Below, one piece after another: positions 1 to 7,625 of a stretch of DNA of 64,000 nucleotides. Every line of letters begins with the position of its first letter. Within the stretch, counting starts at the first letter, position 1. The translations under genes were made by a program, and so were the position numbers. The stretch covers positions 947,594 to 1,011,593 of the forward strand of contig NZ_JH600070.1 in assembly GCF_000245015.1 (NCBI RefSeq). The letters are read 5' to 3'. The notes under the pieces were generated by a model, which was given only the letters and a program-made list of their open reading frames with translations, did not search any database and was not told where the DNA came from. The stretch is from Beggiatoa alba B18LD (lineage in GTDB: Bacteria; Pseudomonadota; Gammaproteobacteria; Beggiatoales; Beggiatoaceae).

Positions 1-496
1 CAACAAGAAGGCTGCTTGCGGTTTGATAAATTGCTTTAATAAAATCCCGCTCTTCTCGCAAGGCTCTTTCCGCACTCTGCCGTGAAATTGCTTGTTGTCG
101 TACAGCAAATAAGCGTTCGATAATGACGGGCAATAATTTAATATAATGTCCCTTTTTATCGCGCATGACATAATCGCCAACACCAAGTTTAATCGCTTCC
201 ATCACGACTAATTCATGTCCCGCTTTTACTAATAAAATACTGGCGATACGTCGCCGTTGTTCTGCTAATAAGCGTAAAAACTGTAAGCCGTCAAAAGGGT
301 GTAAATGATAGTCAAAAATCAACAAATCATAATGTTCATTTTGTAAACATAATAATCCCTGTTTTGCTTCTTTTATCCATGTCACATGATGCCCTATTTG
401 CTGTAAATAATGCATCACTGACCTTGCTTGTATCGGGTTTGCACCAATGTAGAGAATTTGCAAAAGTTGTTTGGCGGGACGAGAGATTGGAAGCAT
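1..496 (-). CDS. Response regulator receiver protein, C-terminal part outside the window
   Basis: The frame is open from an ATG at 496 down to base 1, giving 165 residues, so the gene continues outside the window. The first ~125 residues read as a CheY-like receiver domain: a beta strand LQILYIG near residue 12, a phospho-acceptor candidate in LLIFDYH near residue 62, and a lysine near 90-110. It then runs into a charged helix ending ERDFIKAIYQTASSLLV, which is the usual lead-in to a PAS domain in sensor kinases and diguanylate cyclases. The output domain cannot be seen. The gene is divergent from fabI, with 155 bp between the two starts. The acidic pocket pair normally found after the first strand is not clear (IGAN), so phosphorylation is likely but not certain. 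Confidence 0.75.
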   Translation of the reverse strand, partial: MLPISRPAKQLLQILYIGANPIQARSVMHYLQQIGHHVTWIKEAKQGLLCLQNEHYDLLIFDYHLHPFDGLQFLRLLAEQRRRIASILLVKAGHELVVMEAIKLGVGDYVMRDKKGHYIKLLPVIIERLFAVRQQAISRQSAERALREERDFIKAIYQTASSLLV

Positions 497-651
497 AACA
501 GGGAAAAACAAGTTTTAATAAAACAAATGGTTAAATAGAATAAACTGAGGCATTAAGCCCTTTAAATCAGCACTGAGCAGATTCTAAGCAACATAACAAA
601 ATCAGTTACAATACACAATTTTCATAAAACCAAGACTTGGAGAATCACAGC

Positions 652-1440
652 ATGGGATTTTTAGCAGGTAAACGTGCATTAATCGTTGGATTAGCAAGCA
701 CTCGTTCAATTGCATGGGGAATTTCTCAAGCCATGTTACGCGAAGGTGCAGAATTAGCCTTTACTTATCAAGGCGAAAAACTGCAAGAACGGGTCATCAA
801 AATGGCAGGAGAATGTGGTTCATCCCTCGTTTTTCCTTGCGATGTACAAGATGATGCACAAATTACAAGCGTCTTTGATAATCTAGCGAAAACATGGGAC
901 GGCTTGGATATTATTGTCCATTCTGTGGCTTTTGCACCTGCTGAAGAACTTAAAGGGAGTTATTTAGATAACGCCACTCGTGAAGGTTTCCGTATTGCCC
1001 ATGATGTCAGCTCCTACAGCCTTTCTGCACTGGCAATGGCAGGACGGAAAATGATGCAAGGGCGTAATGCGTCTATTATGACACTCAGCTATTTAGGCGC
1101 AGAACGTGCTATGCCTAATTACAATGTTATGGGGTTAGCAAAAGCCAGTTTAGAAGCCAATGTCCGCTATTTAGCCTATAGCTTGGGCGCGGAAGGTATT
1201 CGCGTGAATGGCATTTCTGCAGGACCTATTCGTACATTAGCGGCAGCAGGCATTGCTGATTTCCGTAGCATGTTAGATTACGTACAGGAAAATGCGCCGT
1301 TACGTCGTAATGTAACCATTGAAGAAGTCGGCAATGTCGCTGCTTTCCTCTGTTCTGATTTAGCCTCAGGGGTAACAGGCGAAATTACCTATGTCGATTG
1401 TGGATTTAATACGATAGGTATGGGCGGATATAAATCTTAA
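652..1440 (+). CDS. fabI: Enoyl-[acyl-carrier-protein] reductase (NADH) FabI
   Basis: FabI carries out the last reduction of each fatty-acid elongation cycle (trans-2-enoyl-ACP to acyl-ACP, using NADH) in the cytoplasm. The protein is 262 residues, the usual length, and begins [16 protein letters not shown], close to E. coli FabI. The catalytic Tyr-X6-Lys is in [18 protein letters not shown], and [10 protein letters not shown] and FLCSDL follow as in the family. I chose the ATG at 652 because GGAG lies at 639-642 with good spacing. An in-frame TTG at 637 would add five residues and overlap that ribosome site. The gene stands alone and is followed by a strong hairpin at 1453-1477. Confidence is very high. 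Confidence 0.97.
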   Translation: MGFLAGKRALIVGLASTRSIAWGISQAMLREGAELAFTYQGEKLQERVIKMAGECGSSLVFPCDVQDDAQITSVFDNLAKTWDGLDIIVHSVAFAPAEELKGSYLDNATREGFRIAHDVSSYSLSALAMAGRKMMQGRNASIMTLSYLGAERAMPNYNVMGLAKASLEANVRYLAYSLGAEGIRVNGISAGPIRTLAAAGIADFRSMLDYVQENAPLRRNVTIEEVGNVAAFLCSDLASGVTGEITYVDCGFNTIGMGGYKS

Positions 1441-1452
1441 TCTGCATAAGCA

Positions 1453-1480
1453 AGCCATGTTATGAATTAACATGGCTTTT
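1453..1480. terminator. Rho-independent terminator shared by fabI and the convergent GGDEF-EAL gene
   Basis: A perfect 10-bp inverted repeat (AGCCATGTTA / TAACATGGCT) surrounds a 5-base loop and is followed by T-rich sequence. It lies 12 bp after the fabI stop and just before the end of the convergent gene, so it can serve both. Confidence 0.85.
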
Positions 1481-1484
1481 GTGC

Positions 1485-3620
1485 TTATTTTTCCGCTAAT
1501 AATACTTTTAAATCTAACGGTTTTTCTAAAAACTGCCGAAATTCTGCGGCGGGCATGGGTTTACCACATAAATAGCCCTGTGCATAATCACACTCATAAC
1601 TACTTAATAATGCTAGTTGTTCTCGAGTTTCCACCCCTTCAGCAACCACGCTTAAACGTAACTTTTGCGCCATTGCAATAATTGCGGTTACTAATGCACT
1701 GTCATCACTATCATGATTTAAATCGCGGATAAATGACTGGTCTATCTTTAAGGTATCAATCGGAAAGCGTTTTAAATAACTCAATGAAGAGTAACCTGTT
1801 CCGAAATCATCTACTGATAGTTGCATACCTAAGCGTTTTAAAGATTTGAGTGTTTCTAGCGTATCTTCTGCGTTTGGCATGATTAAACTTTCTGTCAGCT
1901 CTAATTCCAAGCGACGCGGATCCATATTTAACTCATTAATAATTCGTTCAATCGTAATTAATAAGTCTTCTTGAATAAATTGACGGGCGGATAAATTCAC
2001 TGAAACATGAAGCGGTGCATGATTGGGACGTTGCCAACGTTGGTTTTCTTGGCAAGCGGTACGCAATACCCATTCCCCAATGGGAATAATCAGCCCCGTA
2101 TCTTCAGCTAAAGGAATAAATTGCGCAGGTGGAACGAGGCTAAATTCAGGACTACGCCAACGGACTAATGCCTCAGCACCCACAATCACGCCTTTACGAA
2201 TATCAAAGCGCGGTTGATACCAAACCTCAAATTCTTCAAACTCTAAGGCTTGGCGCAATTTATTTTCCATGTTCAAGCGGGCGGCAGAAGCGGCATTTGC
2301 ACTATGTACATAAAAGCGATAATTATTGCGTCCCTGACGCTTTGCCATGTACATACCTGCATCGGCATTTTTCATTAAAGTGCCAACATCGCGCCCATCT
2401 TTTGGAAAAATACTGATACCAATACTTGGCGTGATATATAACTCTTGCTCATGAAAGCATAAAGGGCTAGTCAGCGACTTAATGATATATTCTGCAACAA
2501 TCGCCGCGTTACTCGGTTCTTTGATATCCCTCAATAATAGCGTGAATTCATCGCCCCCTAAACGTGCGACGGTATCCTCTGGCAAACGGGTACATGCTAA
2601 TAATCGCTTTGAAACCTCTTGTAGCAAACGGTCGCCTGCTGCATGTCCTAAGGTGTCATTAATGAACTTAAAGCGGTCAAGGTCAATGAATAACATCGCT
2701 AAAATTTCATTATTTTGCTCTGCATGATTGATAGCTTGTTCTGCCCGTTTAATAAATAAAGCGCGGTTAGGTAAATTAGTCAGCGCGTCGTGATAAGCCT
2801 GATAAGTCAGCTTTAAATTGAGCTTTTTTAACTCAGCTGTGCGATTTGTAACGGTACGCTCTAAATGCTCATTATGCTGTGCGAGCTTTTTATCCCGCTC
2901 CTGAATAGCCCCGAGCATGTCATTAAAACCGCTGAATAAAGTTGTGATTTCATCTTTACTGGGAAAAGGGTCTATCCGTAGCGCGTAATTTTTCTCGATA
3001 GACACACGCTGTGTCATGTGCGCTAATCGTAGAATGGGCGCAGTAATGATATGTTGTAAACGAGAAGAGAGTAAAAACGCGACAAAAGCAGAAACAACGA
3101 TAATAATCAATGCAATACTGGTATAAATTTTAATGCGATCATAAAACGCTTGTCGGTCAGTTAATAACACTAAATCGCCTAAATAAGTTTGATTGGGCGA
3201 ATAAATCGGGACAGAAAACTGTAAAAACCGTGTTGAACTGACTAATTGATGTTCTGTATAAGGCGCAATAGGTTTTACAGATAGTAAATCTGCACGCTGA
3301 TAACTGGCAAATAATACATGTCCTGTCTCTTCATTTTTATAAACATGTGCTAAAACAATATTTTTATTTTCAGACAAGGCATTTAATAAATTATTGGTTT
3401 GCTCTGCATCATCGAAATGTACCCGAAAAGAAATACTCACGGCGGTCATATTCGTTTGAACTTCTAATTCATTTTCCATTGTCCGTTGAATAGAAATTAA
3501 ATCATTTACCATAAAAGCCGTACTAGAAAATAAAAGTACGATGCTACTACTCAGTAACATAATCAACGTGAGTTTATAACGGATGGATAATTCACTAAAT
3601 TTATTAAACATAAAATTCAT
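1485..3620 (-). CDS. Membrane-bound CHASE8-HAMP-GGDEF-EAL c-di-GMP enzyme (YfiN-like input)
   Basis: This 711-residue inner-membrane protein should make or break cyclic di-GMP. Visible order: TM helix at about 18-38, a periplasmic CHASE8-like domain to ~160, TM at ~167-187, HAMP at ~188-240, a coiled linker, GGDEF (motif RLGGDEF, residues 354-359) and EAL from ~450 (EALVRW at 483-488, later ELTES, DDFGTGYSSL and VVAEGVET). Both catalytic signatures look intact. The usual RxxD inhibition site before GGDEF is not matched, since LPED replaces it. It lies 69 bp after a yfiR-like gene on the same strand. In the known YfiBNR system YfiR represses the cyclase YfiN through this periplasmic domain. 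Here the cyclase is fused to an EAL domain, unlike YfiN. Net direction of activity cannot be told from sequence. Confidence 0.93.
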   Translation of the reverse strand: MNFMFNKFSELSIRYKLTLIMLLSSSIVLLFSSTAFMVNDLISIQRTMENELEVQTNMTAVSISFRVHFDDAEQTNNLLNALSENKNIVLAHVYKNEETGHVLFASYQRADLLSVKPIAPYTEHQLVSSTRFLQFSVPIYSPNQTYLGDLVLLTDRQAFYDRIKIYTSIALIIIVVSAFVAFLLSSRLQHIITAPILRLAHMTQRVSIEKNYALRIDPFPSKDEITTLFSGFNDMLGAIQERDKKLAQHNEHLERTVTNRTAELKKLNLKLTYQAYHDALTNLPNRALFIKRAEQAINHAEQNNEILAMLFIDLDRFKFINDTLGHAAGDRLLQEVSKRLLACTRLPEDTVARLGGDEFTLLLRDIKEPSNAAIVAEYIIKSLTSPLCFHEQELYITPSIGISIFPKDGRDVGTLMKNADAGMYMAKRQGRNNYRFYVHSANAASAARLNMENKLRQALEFEEFEVWYQPRFDIRKGVIVGAEALVRWRSPEFSLVPPAQFIPLAEDTGLIIPIGEWVLRTACQENQRWQRPNHAPLHVSVNLSARQFIQEDLLITIERIINELNMDPRRLELELTESLIMPNAEDTLETLKSLKRLGMQLSVDDFGTGYSSLSYLKRFPIDTLKIDQSFIRDLNHDSDDSALVTAIIAMAQKLRLSVVAEGVETREQLALLSSYECDYAQGYLCGKPMPAAEFRQFLEKPLDLKVLLAEK

Positions 3621-3689
3621 TTCCTATGATAAGTCCAATCTCGTTCATCCACAAACTAAACAGGCAAGAGGAAGACTGCGAGAAAGACC

Positions 3690-4184
3690 TTATCTAATGA
3701 CCTTTTTTTTTGCGGTTTCTAATAAATCAGCACTGATTTTTAAACCAGCGGCTTTAGCAGCTTTTTCATTAATAGAGTGAATATCACCATTACCCATTAA
3801 TTGAATAATACCACCCTCTTCTGCAAAGCCATCCGCATCACTCACAGTAAGAACATTTTTTGCTTTCGTAATAATGTTTTTTGCCGTACTGTAAACTAAA
3901 TCACATCCACCAGTTCCGCCATCATAACGGAGTTGTACAGTACGACCTCTTAATTTCTTGCCTGCCAATGTTTTATTCAGTGCTTCGCCAAACGGATTGC
4001 GTCCCACCACGCAAAATAACAGTTCCCCGTCCCCGCCCCATGTGACATATTCAACCGCACGTGACAAATTTTTAGCCTGCGCAGCATAATCAGCAGCAGG
4101 ACAGTAAACAGGATATGCTAGCGTTAGCAACACTAGCAGTAAGGTATCTACCTTACCAATCATTACAGCAGAAACACGTATCAT
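3690..4184 (-). CDS. yfiR: YfiR family periplasmic regulator (DUF4154)
   Basis: This is a small secreted protein that in known systems holds a YfiN-type diguanylate cyclase inactive. Family features are FCVVGRNPFGEAL, a conserved cysteine in GGCDLVYS, the ILTVSD-like stretch VLTVSDADGFAEEGG, and KAAGLKISADLLETA near the C terminus. A signal peptide core (TLLLVLLTLAYPVYC) precedes the mature part. The start is uncertain: ATG at 4184, ATG at 4163 or GTG at 4199 all read into the signal peptide and none has a clear ribosome site. The gene lies directly upstream of the CHASE8-GGDEF-EAL gene on the same strand, which supports a two-gene signalling unit. No yfiB-like OmpA gene is adjacent. Confidence 0.85.
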   Translation of the reverse strand: MIRVSAVMIGKVDTLLLVLLTLAYPVYCPAADYAAQAKNLSRAVEYVTWGGDGELLFCVVGRNPFGEALNKTLAGKKLRGRTVQLRYDGGTGGCDLVYSTAKNIITKAKNVLTVSDADGFAEEGGIIQLMGNGDIHSINEKAAKAAGLKISADLLETAKKKVIR

Positions 4185-4199
4185 GAAATTAATGGTCAC

Positions 4200-4690
4200 T
4201 TAATTTAGGTCTATGAATCCGTGATCACATTGTCATTGTGTTGTCGACAATATCCTACCAACAGTGTGATATTTTGTTATCGCAAAATGAAATATTGATA
4301 ACACGCTAAACATCTAATAATAAAAATTTTAATAAACATAATATAATTTTAACCGCTAACAATGTTGCATCTTACCTTATCTGTTTTGCATCATTACACA
4401 TTTTTAATGCATTATTATTGTATTTGGAAGGCAACAATAAGTGTGAAAAACTTTCATCCCTTCTTTTTGTAATAGACCTATCCTAACATAGTATTTTTAA
4501 TACCATTTAATTTATCTTTACGCTACCCTAAATCACTTTCTGCCATCTTCACGGATGATTTTTCCGCTCAAACTCAATTGTGTGCATAATACACACCTTG
4601 TTTAAGCGAAATCGCCACAATCAGGTATATTTTTGATAATACCCTTAATCTGGTTCGTCCTCATAGCAGAGGATAGATAAAGGAATGTAT
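4200..4690. other. AT-rich divergent intergenic region
   Basis: About 490 bp between the divergent yfiR-like gene and the dehydrogenase gene. It is AT-rich with runs of A and T. I see no ORF with a ribosome site, no RNA gene and no strong inverted repeat. It probably holds both promoters. Confidence 0.5.
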
Positions 4691-5575
4691 ATGTACGATA
4701 AAAATAGCAAAATTGGATTTATTGGTTTAGGGACAATGGGTTATCCAATGGCAGGACATTTAGCTCAACAAGGTTATCAAGTGACTGTTTATAACCGAAC
4801 TATTGCAAAAGCCGAAAAATGGCAAGCGCAATATCAGGGAAAAATTGCGATAACCCCCGCTGAGGTAGCACGTAATGCCGATATTGTCTTTTCCTGCGTG
4901 GGTAACGATAACGATTTACGGGCTGTCACCATTGGGGAACAAGGCGCATTTCAAGCCCTAGCTCCTCATGCTGTCTTTATCGACCACTCCACCACCTCCG
5001 CAGAAGTTGCGCGAGAACTGGCGAATTTAGCCCAGCAACAAAATTGTTATTTTTTAGATGCGCCTGTTTCAGGGGGGCAAGTTGGGGCTGAAAAAGGGAT
5101 ATTAACCATCATGGTCGGTGGTGATGCCGATGTATTTGCACAAGTACAACCTGTGATTACAGCCTATGCAAAAGCCGTCACTTTAATGGGAACGTCTGGC
5201 ATGGGGCAATTAACCAAAATGGTGAATCAAATTTGTATTGGGGGATTATTGCAAGGATTATCTGAAGCGATTCATTTCGGTGAGCAAGCGGGTTTAGATG
5301 TGAAACTGGTCTTGGATGTGATTTCTAAAGGCGCAGCTCAATCATGGCAAATGGAAAATAGAGGCAAAACCATGGTTGACCGCTCATTCAATTTTGGATT
5401 CGCGGTTGATTGGATGCGTAAAGATTTAGGACTTTGTTTAGCAGAAGCTCGCCGTAATGGCGCAACTTTACCCATCACGGCATTGGTTGACCAATTTTAT
5501 GCAGATGTGCAGGAAAAAGGCGGACAGCGTTGGGATACGTCTAGTTTAATTACTCGTTTGGGTAAAAAGCAGTAA
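4691..5575 (+). CDS. NAD(P)-dependent beta-hydroxyacid dehydrogenase (3-hydroxyisobutyrate dehydrogenase / tartronate semialdehyde reductase family)
   Basis: This soluble oxidoreductase has an N-terminal Rossmann fold (IGFIGLGTMGYPMAGHL) followed by the substrate motif DAPVSGGQVGAEKG and the catalytic lysine in GQLTKMVNQ. These are hallmarks of 3-hydroxyisobutyrate and 2-hydroxy-3-oxopropionate reductases and of gamma-hydroxybutyrate or glyoxylate reductases; the exact substrate cannot be assigned. I chose ATG 4691 because AGGA at 4681-4684 lies 6 bases before it. An in-frame ATG at 4685 would touch the ribosome site. There are no pathway neighbours. A repeat element with a terminator hairpin begins 22 bp after the stop. 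Confidence 0.9.
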   Translation: MYDKNSKIGFIGLGTMGYPMAGHLAQQGYQVTVYNRTIAKAEKWQAQYQGKIAITPAEVARNADIVFSCVGNDNDLRAVTIGEQGAFQALAPHAVFIDHSTTSAEVARELANLAQQQNCYFLDAPVSGGQVGAEKGILTIMVGGDADVFAQVQPVITAYAKAVTLMGTSGMGQLTKMVNQICIGGLLQGLSEAIHFGEQAGLDVKLVLDVISKGAAQSWQMENRGKTMVDRSFNFGFAVDWMRKDLGLCLAEARRNGATLPITALVDQFYADVQEKGGQRWDTSSLITRLGKKQ

Positions 5576-5597
5576 ATAAAGGTTTTCGCCTTATTAT

Positions 5598-5811
5598 AAC
5601 CTGAGTTTGGCGAATTTTATAAAATAAAACAGAGACCTGCTAGGTTTTAAAAACCTAGCAGGTCTTTTTTTGTCTGAATCAGAATTTTCAGAATTAAAAA
5701 GCATGATTCACCTTAATTTTTTGGTTTAAGGGTTTTAAATTCTGTTAATTCTGTGAATCCTGATTCAGACAAGCTGTTGTCTTTTTAAAAGAAACTCGCT
5801 GAACTCAGGTT
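5598..5811. mobile_element. MITE-like element A1 (TA-flanked, inverted ends)
   Basis: The ends are imperfect inverted repeats (AACCTGAGTTTGGCGA / CGCTGAACTCAGGTT), flanked by TA on both sides. Inside are a 31-base hairpin (5634-5664, GACCTGCTAGG stem) followed by seven T, and a second inverted pair built on TGTCTGAATCAG and CTGATTCAGACA. There is no coding capacity. It probably also terminates the dehydrogenase transcript. Confidence 0.85.
5634..5671 (+). terminator. Terminator-like hairpin inside element A1
   Basis: The GACCTGCTAGGTTTT stem pairs with its complement and is followed by TTTTTTT, 58 bp after the dehydrogenase stop. The same hairpin recurs in the other elements of this family. 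Confidence 0.7.
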
Positions 5812-5827
5812 ATATACGAATAAAAAT

Positions 5828-6041
5828 AACCCGAGTTCGGCGAGTTTTATAAAATAAAACAGAGACCTGCTAGGTTTTAAAAACCTAGCAGGTCTTTTTT
5901 TGTCTGAATCAGAATTTTCAGAATTAAAAAGCATGATTCACCTTAATTTTTTGGTTTAAGGGTTTTAAATTCTGTTAATTCTGTGAATCCTGATTCAGAC
6001 AAGCTGTTGTCTTTTTAAAAGAAACTCGCCGAACTCAGGTT
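5828..6041. mobile_element. MITE-like element A2, tandem copy of A1
   Basis: The 214-bp copy has ends AACCCGAGTTCGGCGAG and CTCGCCGAACTCAGGTT and the same internal hairpin (5864-5894 plus T-run). Confidence 0.85.
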
Positions 6042-6071
6042 ATATACGAATAAAAATAAGTATTTCGATAT

Positions 6072-6112
6072 AAAAAAACCTGATACACGCCGCCGTGTGA
6101 TCAGGTTTTTTT
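6072..6112. terminator. Bidirectional rho-independent terminator
   Basis: Seven A, stem CCTGAT plus ACACG, a short loop, the pairing arm CGTGTGATCAGG, then seven T. It lies 52 bp past the stop of the convergent FlgO-like gene and can act in both directions. Confidence 0.85.
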
Positions 6113-6163
6113 AGGTCACAATAAGACCGCAACAGGTCGGTTGCGGTTTGTAAAACAGAATAT

Positions 6164-6736
6164 TTAACGCCGACGTTTGTCTGCCCGTAACATTTGTTTT
6201 ACATCTGCCCCGATAGGTAAACTGTAGTCAAAAGAGGCAAGAATACTGTTGTCGTTTGTATTTAACATCTTTGCAGTAATATAAACCCGACTTTTGCTTT
6301 CTGCATACGTGCCTACCACAACCGCAATCGCATCATGTTCAGAGCTTAAATCTTTCAATTCACGAGAGAGTAAAAACTCTCCTTCATTGGGGTATTGATT
6401 ACCCTTGACGAAAATACTATCACTACGCAGTTTAACTTCTACGACTTTCATGCCGTTTTGGGAAATGCGTGAACCTACTTGTTCCGCAATAATCCGTCCT
6501 AATGTAGAAGATTGTTGCACATCATCTACATTCACAAAACTAGCAACTAATAAGGGTTTAGTGCGATTAAGATGAATTTTATCTGCATTGAGTAATAACG
6601 CATCTGCAACGACATAACTAGCTTCTACTAAATTAACATCAGGAATTTCTTCTTTTTTAGGCTGAGAAGAGCACCCTGCTAGTAACGCAGTACATAATGC
6701 TGTTGTGCAAAAGAAGCGAATTGTCTTATTCATCAT
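6164..6736 (-). CDS. FlgO-like outer-membrane lipoprotein
   Basis: This 190-residue protein has a lipoprotein signal peptide (lipobox LLAGC near residue 21) and a FlgO-type domain: EASYVVADALL, PLLVASFVNVDD, STLGRIIAEQVGSRI and the LSRELKDLSSEHDA segment. FlgO proteins are outer-membrane proteins first described with flagella, but many relatives occur apart from flagellar genes, as here. The gene overlaps the end of the upstream lipoprotein gene by 4 bp (ATGA), so the two are probably translationally coupled and act together in the envelope. The actual role is unknown. Confidence 0.8.
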   Translation of the reverse strand: MMNKTIRFFCTTALCTALLAGCSSQPKKEEIPDVNLVEASYVVADALLLNADKIHLNRTKPLLVASFVNVDDVQQSSTLGRIIAEQVGSRISQNGMKVVEVKLRSDSIFVKGNQYPNEGEFLLSRELKDLSSEHDAIAVVVGTYAESKSRVYITAKMLNTNDNSILASFDYSLPIGADVKQMLRADKRRR

Positions 6737-7470
6737 TCATTCACCACCCGCATTGTTTTACCCATTTTATCATCGTATTGCTCAGAATCACCCGTATTGA
6801 TATAGTAAATACCTGTATCTGCAAAGAAGTGTTGTGAACCACGGGTTGCCGTGAGGGTAATAACCACTTCTGTATTGGTTTCTCCTGGTAAGTACATATC
6901 AGCCGCTGAGTTGAGATCCATCGCAACAGACACAGGGAAGACAGCAAGTGCGGCTTTATCCCATGAATCGATAGCTTGTGCAACTAACCACACGCCCCCT
7001 GTTAGTGCGGTATAAATACCAGGTGGTGGGTAGCTCAACCTTCTATCATTATGCTGAATCACTTGAATATCATAATCTATCACCATGACATTACTATCAT
7101 AAGCAATAGTATCCACATAACCAGACCCTGAGCCTTGTGATGCTCTAGCACGGTTGGTGATGACAGACACGCCACGACGTACTAATTGCGTTGTCAACAA
7201 ATGGTAAAACGTTTGGCTGAATTGTGAACGTTTTTTGTCAGGCTCTGGAATGTAAATATCAGGAAATTGTTCTGGTGAACCAAATCCTGCTTCCAGTGTA
7301 GCTTTTAGACGCGCTGCCACATCGTCCGCTAAAACATCCCAATGATGCGCTGCTTGCATTTTTTGTTGAGTTGTTAAGGGATAAGATGTTGCTAAAGGTA
7401 TGGGTCTTCTGCCACAGCCTGATAATACAACTACGGTAGCGAGAAACGCTACAATTAAGTATCCTTTCAT
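6733..7470 (-). CDS. Conserved lipoprotein paired with the FlgO-like protein
   Basis: This 245-residue protein starts MKGYLIVAFLATVVVLSGCG, a clear lipoprotein signal with Cys 19. The mature part is mixed alpha/beta with no catalytic motif that I recognise; FSQTFYHLLTTQLVRRG and VMVIDYDIQVIQ look like the surface-exposed fold of the FlgO/CsgG-like group. It heads a two-gene unit with the FlgO-like gene and is divergent from the CHAT-NTPase gene. A perfect 9-bp inverted repeat lies 21 bp before its start. I cannot name it further. Confidence 0.7.
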   Translation of the reverse strand: MKGYLIVAFLATVVVLSGCGRRPIPLATSYPLTTQQKMQAAHHWDVLADDVAARLKATLEAGFGSPEQFPDIYIPEPDKKRSQFSQTFYHLLTTQLVRRGVSVITNRARASQGSGSGYVDTIAYDSNVMVIDYDIQVIQHNDRRLSYPPPGIYTALTGGVWLVAQAIDSWDKAALAVFPVSVAMDLNSAADMYLPGETNTEVVITLTATRGSQHFFADTGIYYINTGDSEQYDDKMGKTMRVVNE

Positions 7471-7490
7471 ATAGTCCCCCAGACGTGGAT

Positions 7491-7513
7491 AAACAGTCTT
7501 GCATAGACTGTTT
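7491..7513. promoter_or_regulatory. Perfect 9-bp inverted repeat, possible operator
   Basis: AAACAGTCT and AGACTGTTT are separated by 5 bases, in the space between the divergent lipoprotein and CHAT genes. There is no clear T-run. It could be a regulator site or an mRNA hairpin for the lipoprotein leader. Confidence 0.4.
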
Positions 7514-7625
7514 TATTCAAACATATTTTTAAATAAGAAGCGAGTATTTTTTTAAGATTAGCAATAGGTAATAGCGTATTCTTAATGTTATTTATCACTT
7601 AATTCACTATAGATGATGATAACAC

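Larger units (their letters stand above)
5598..6057. repeat. Tandem 230-bp duplication of a MITE-like element
   Basis: Two near-identical 230-bp units start at 5598 and 5828. Each holds a 214-bp inverted-repeat element (5598-5811 and 5828-6041) plus the same 16-bp flank (ATATACGAATAAAAAT). Because the flank is copied too, this looks like a tandem duplication and not two separate insertions. The units differ by only a few bases, mostly in the outer ends. Confidence 0.9.

Noticed and set aside
4200-4690. Riboswitch or small RNA in the long AT-rich gap
   Set aside because: No stable stem set or known conserved core was seen by eye.
5598-6057. CRISPR array
   Set aside because: Only two long units with near-identical whole sequence; no short repeats with unique spacers.
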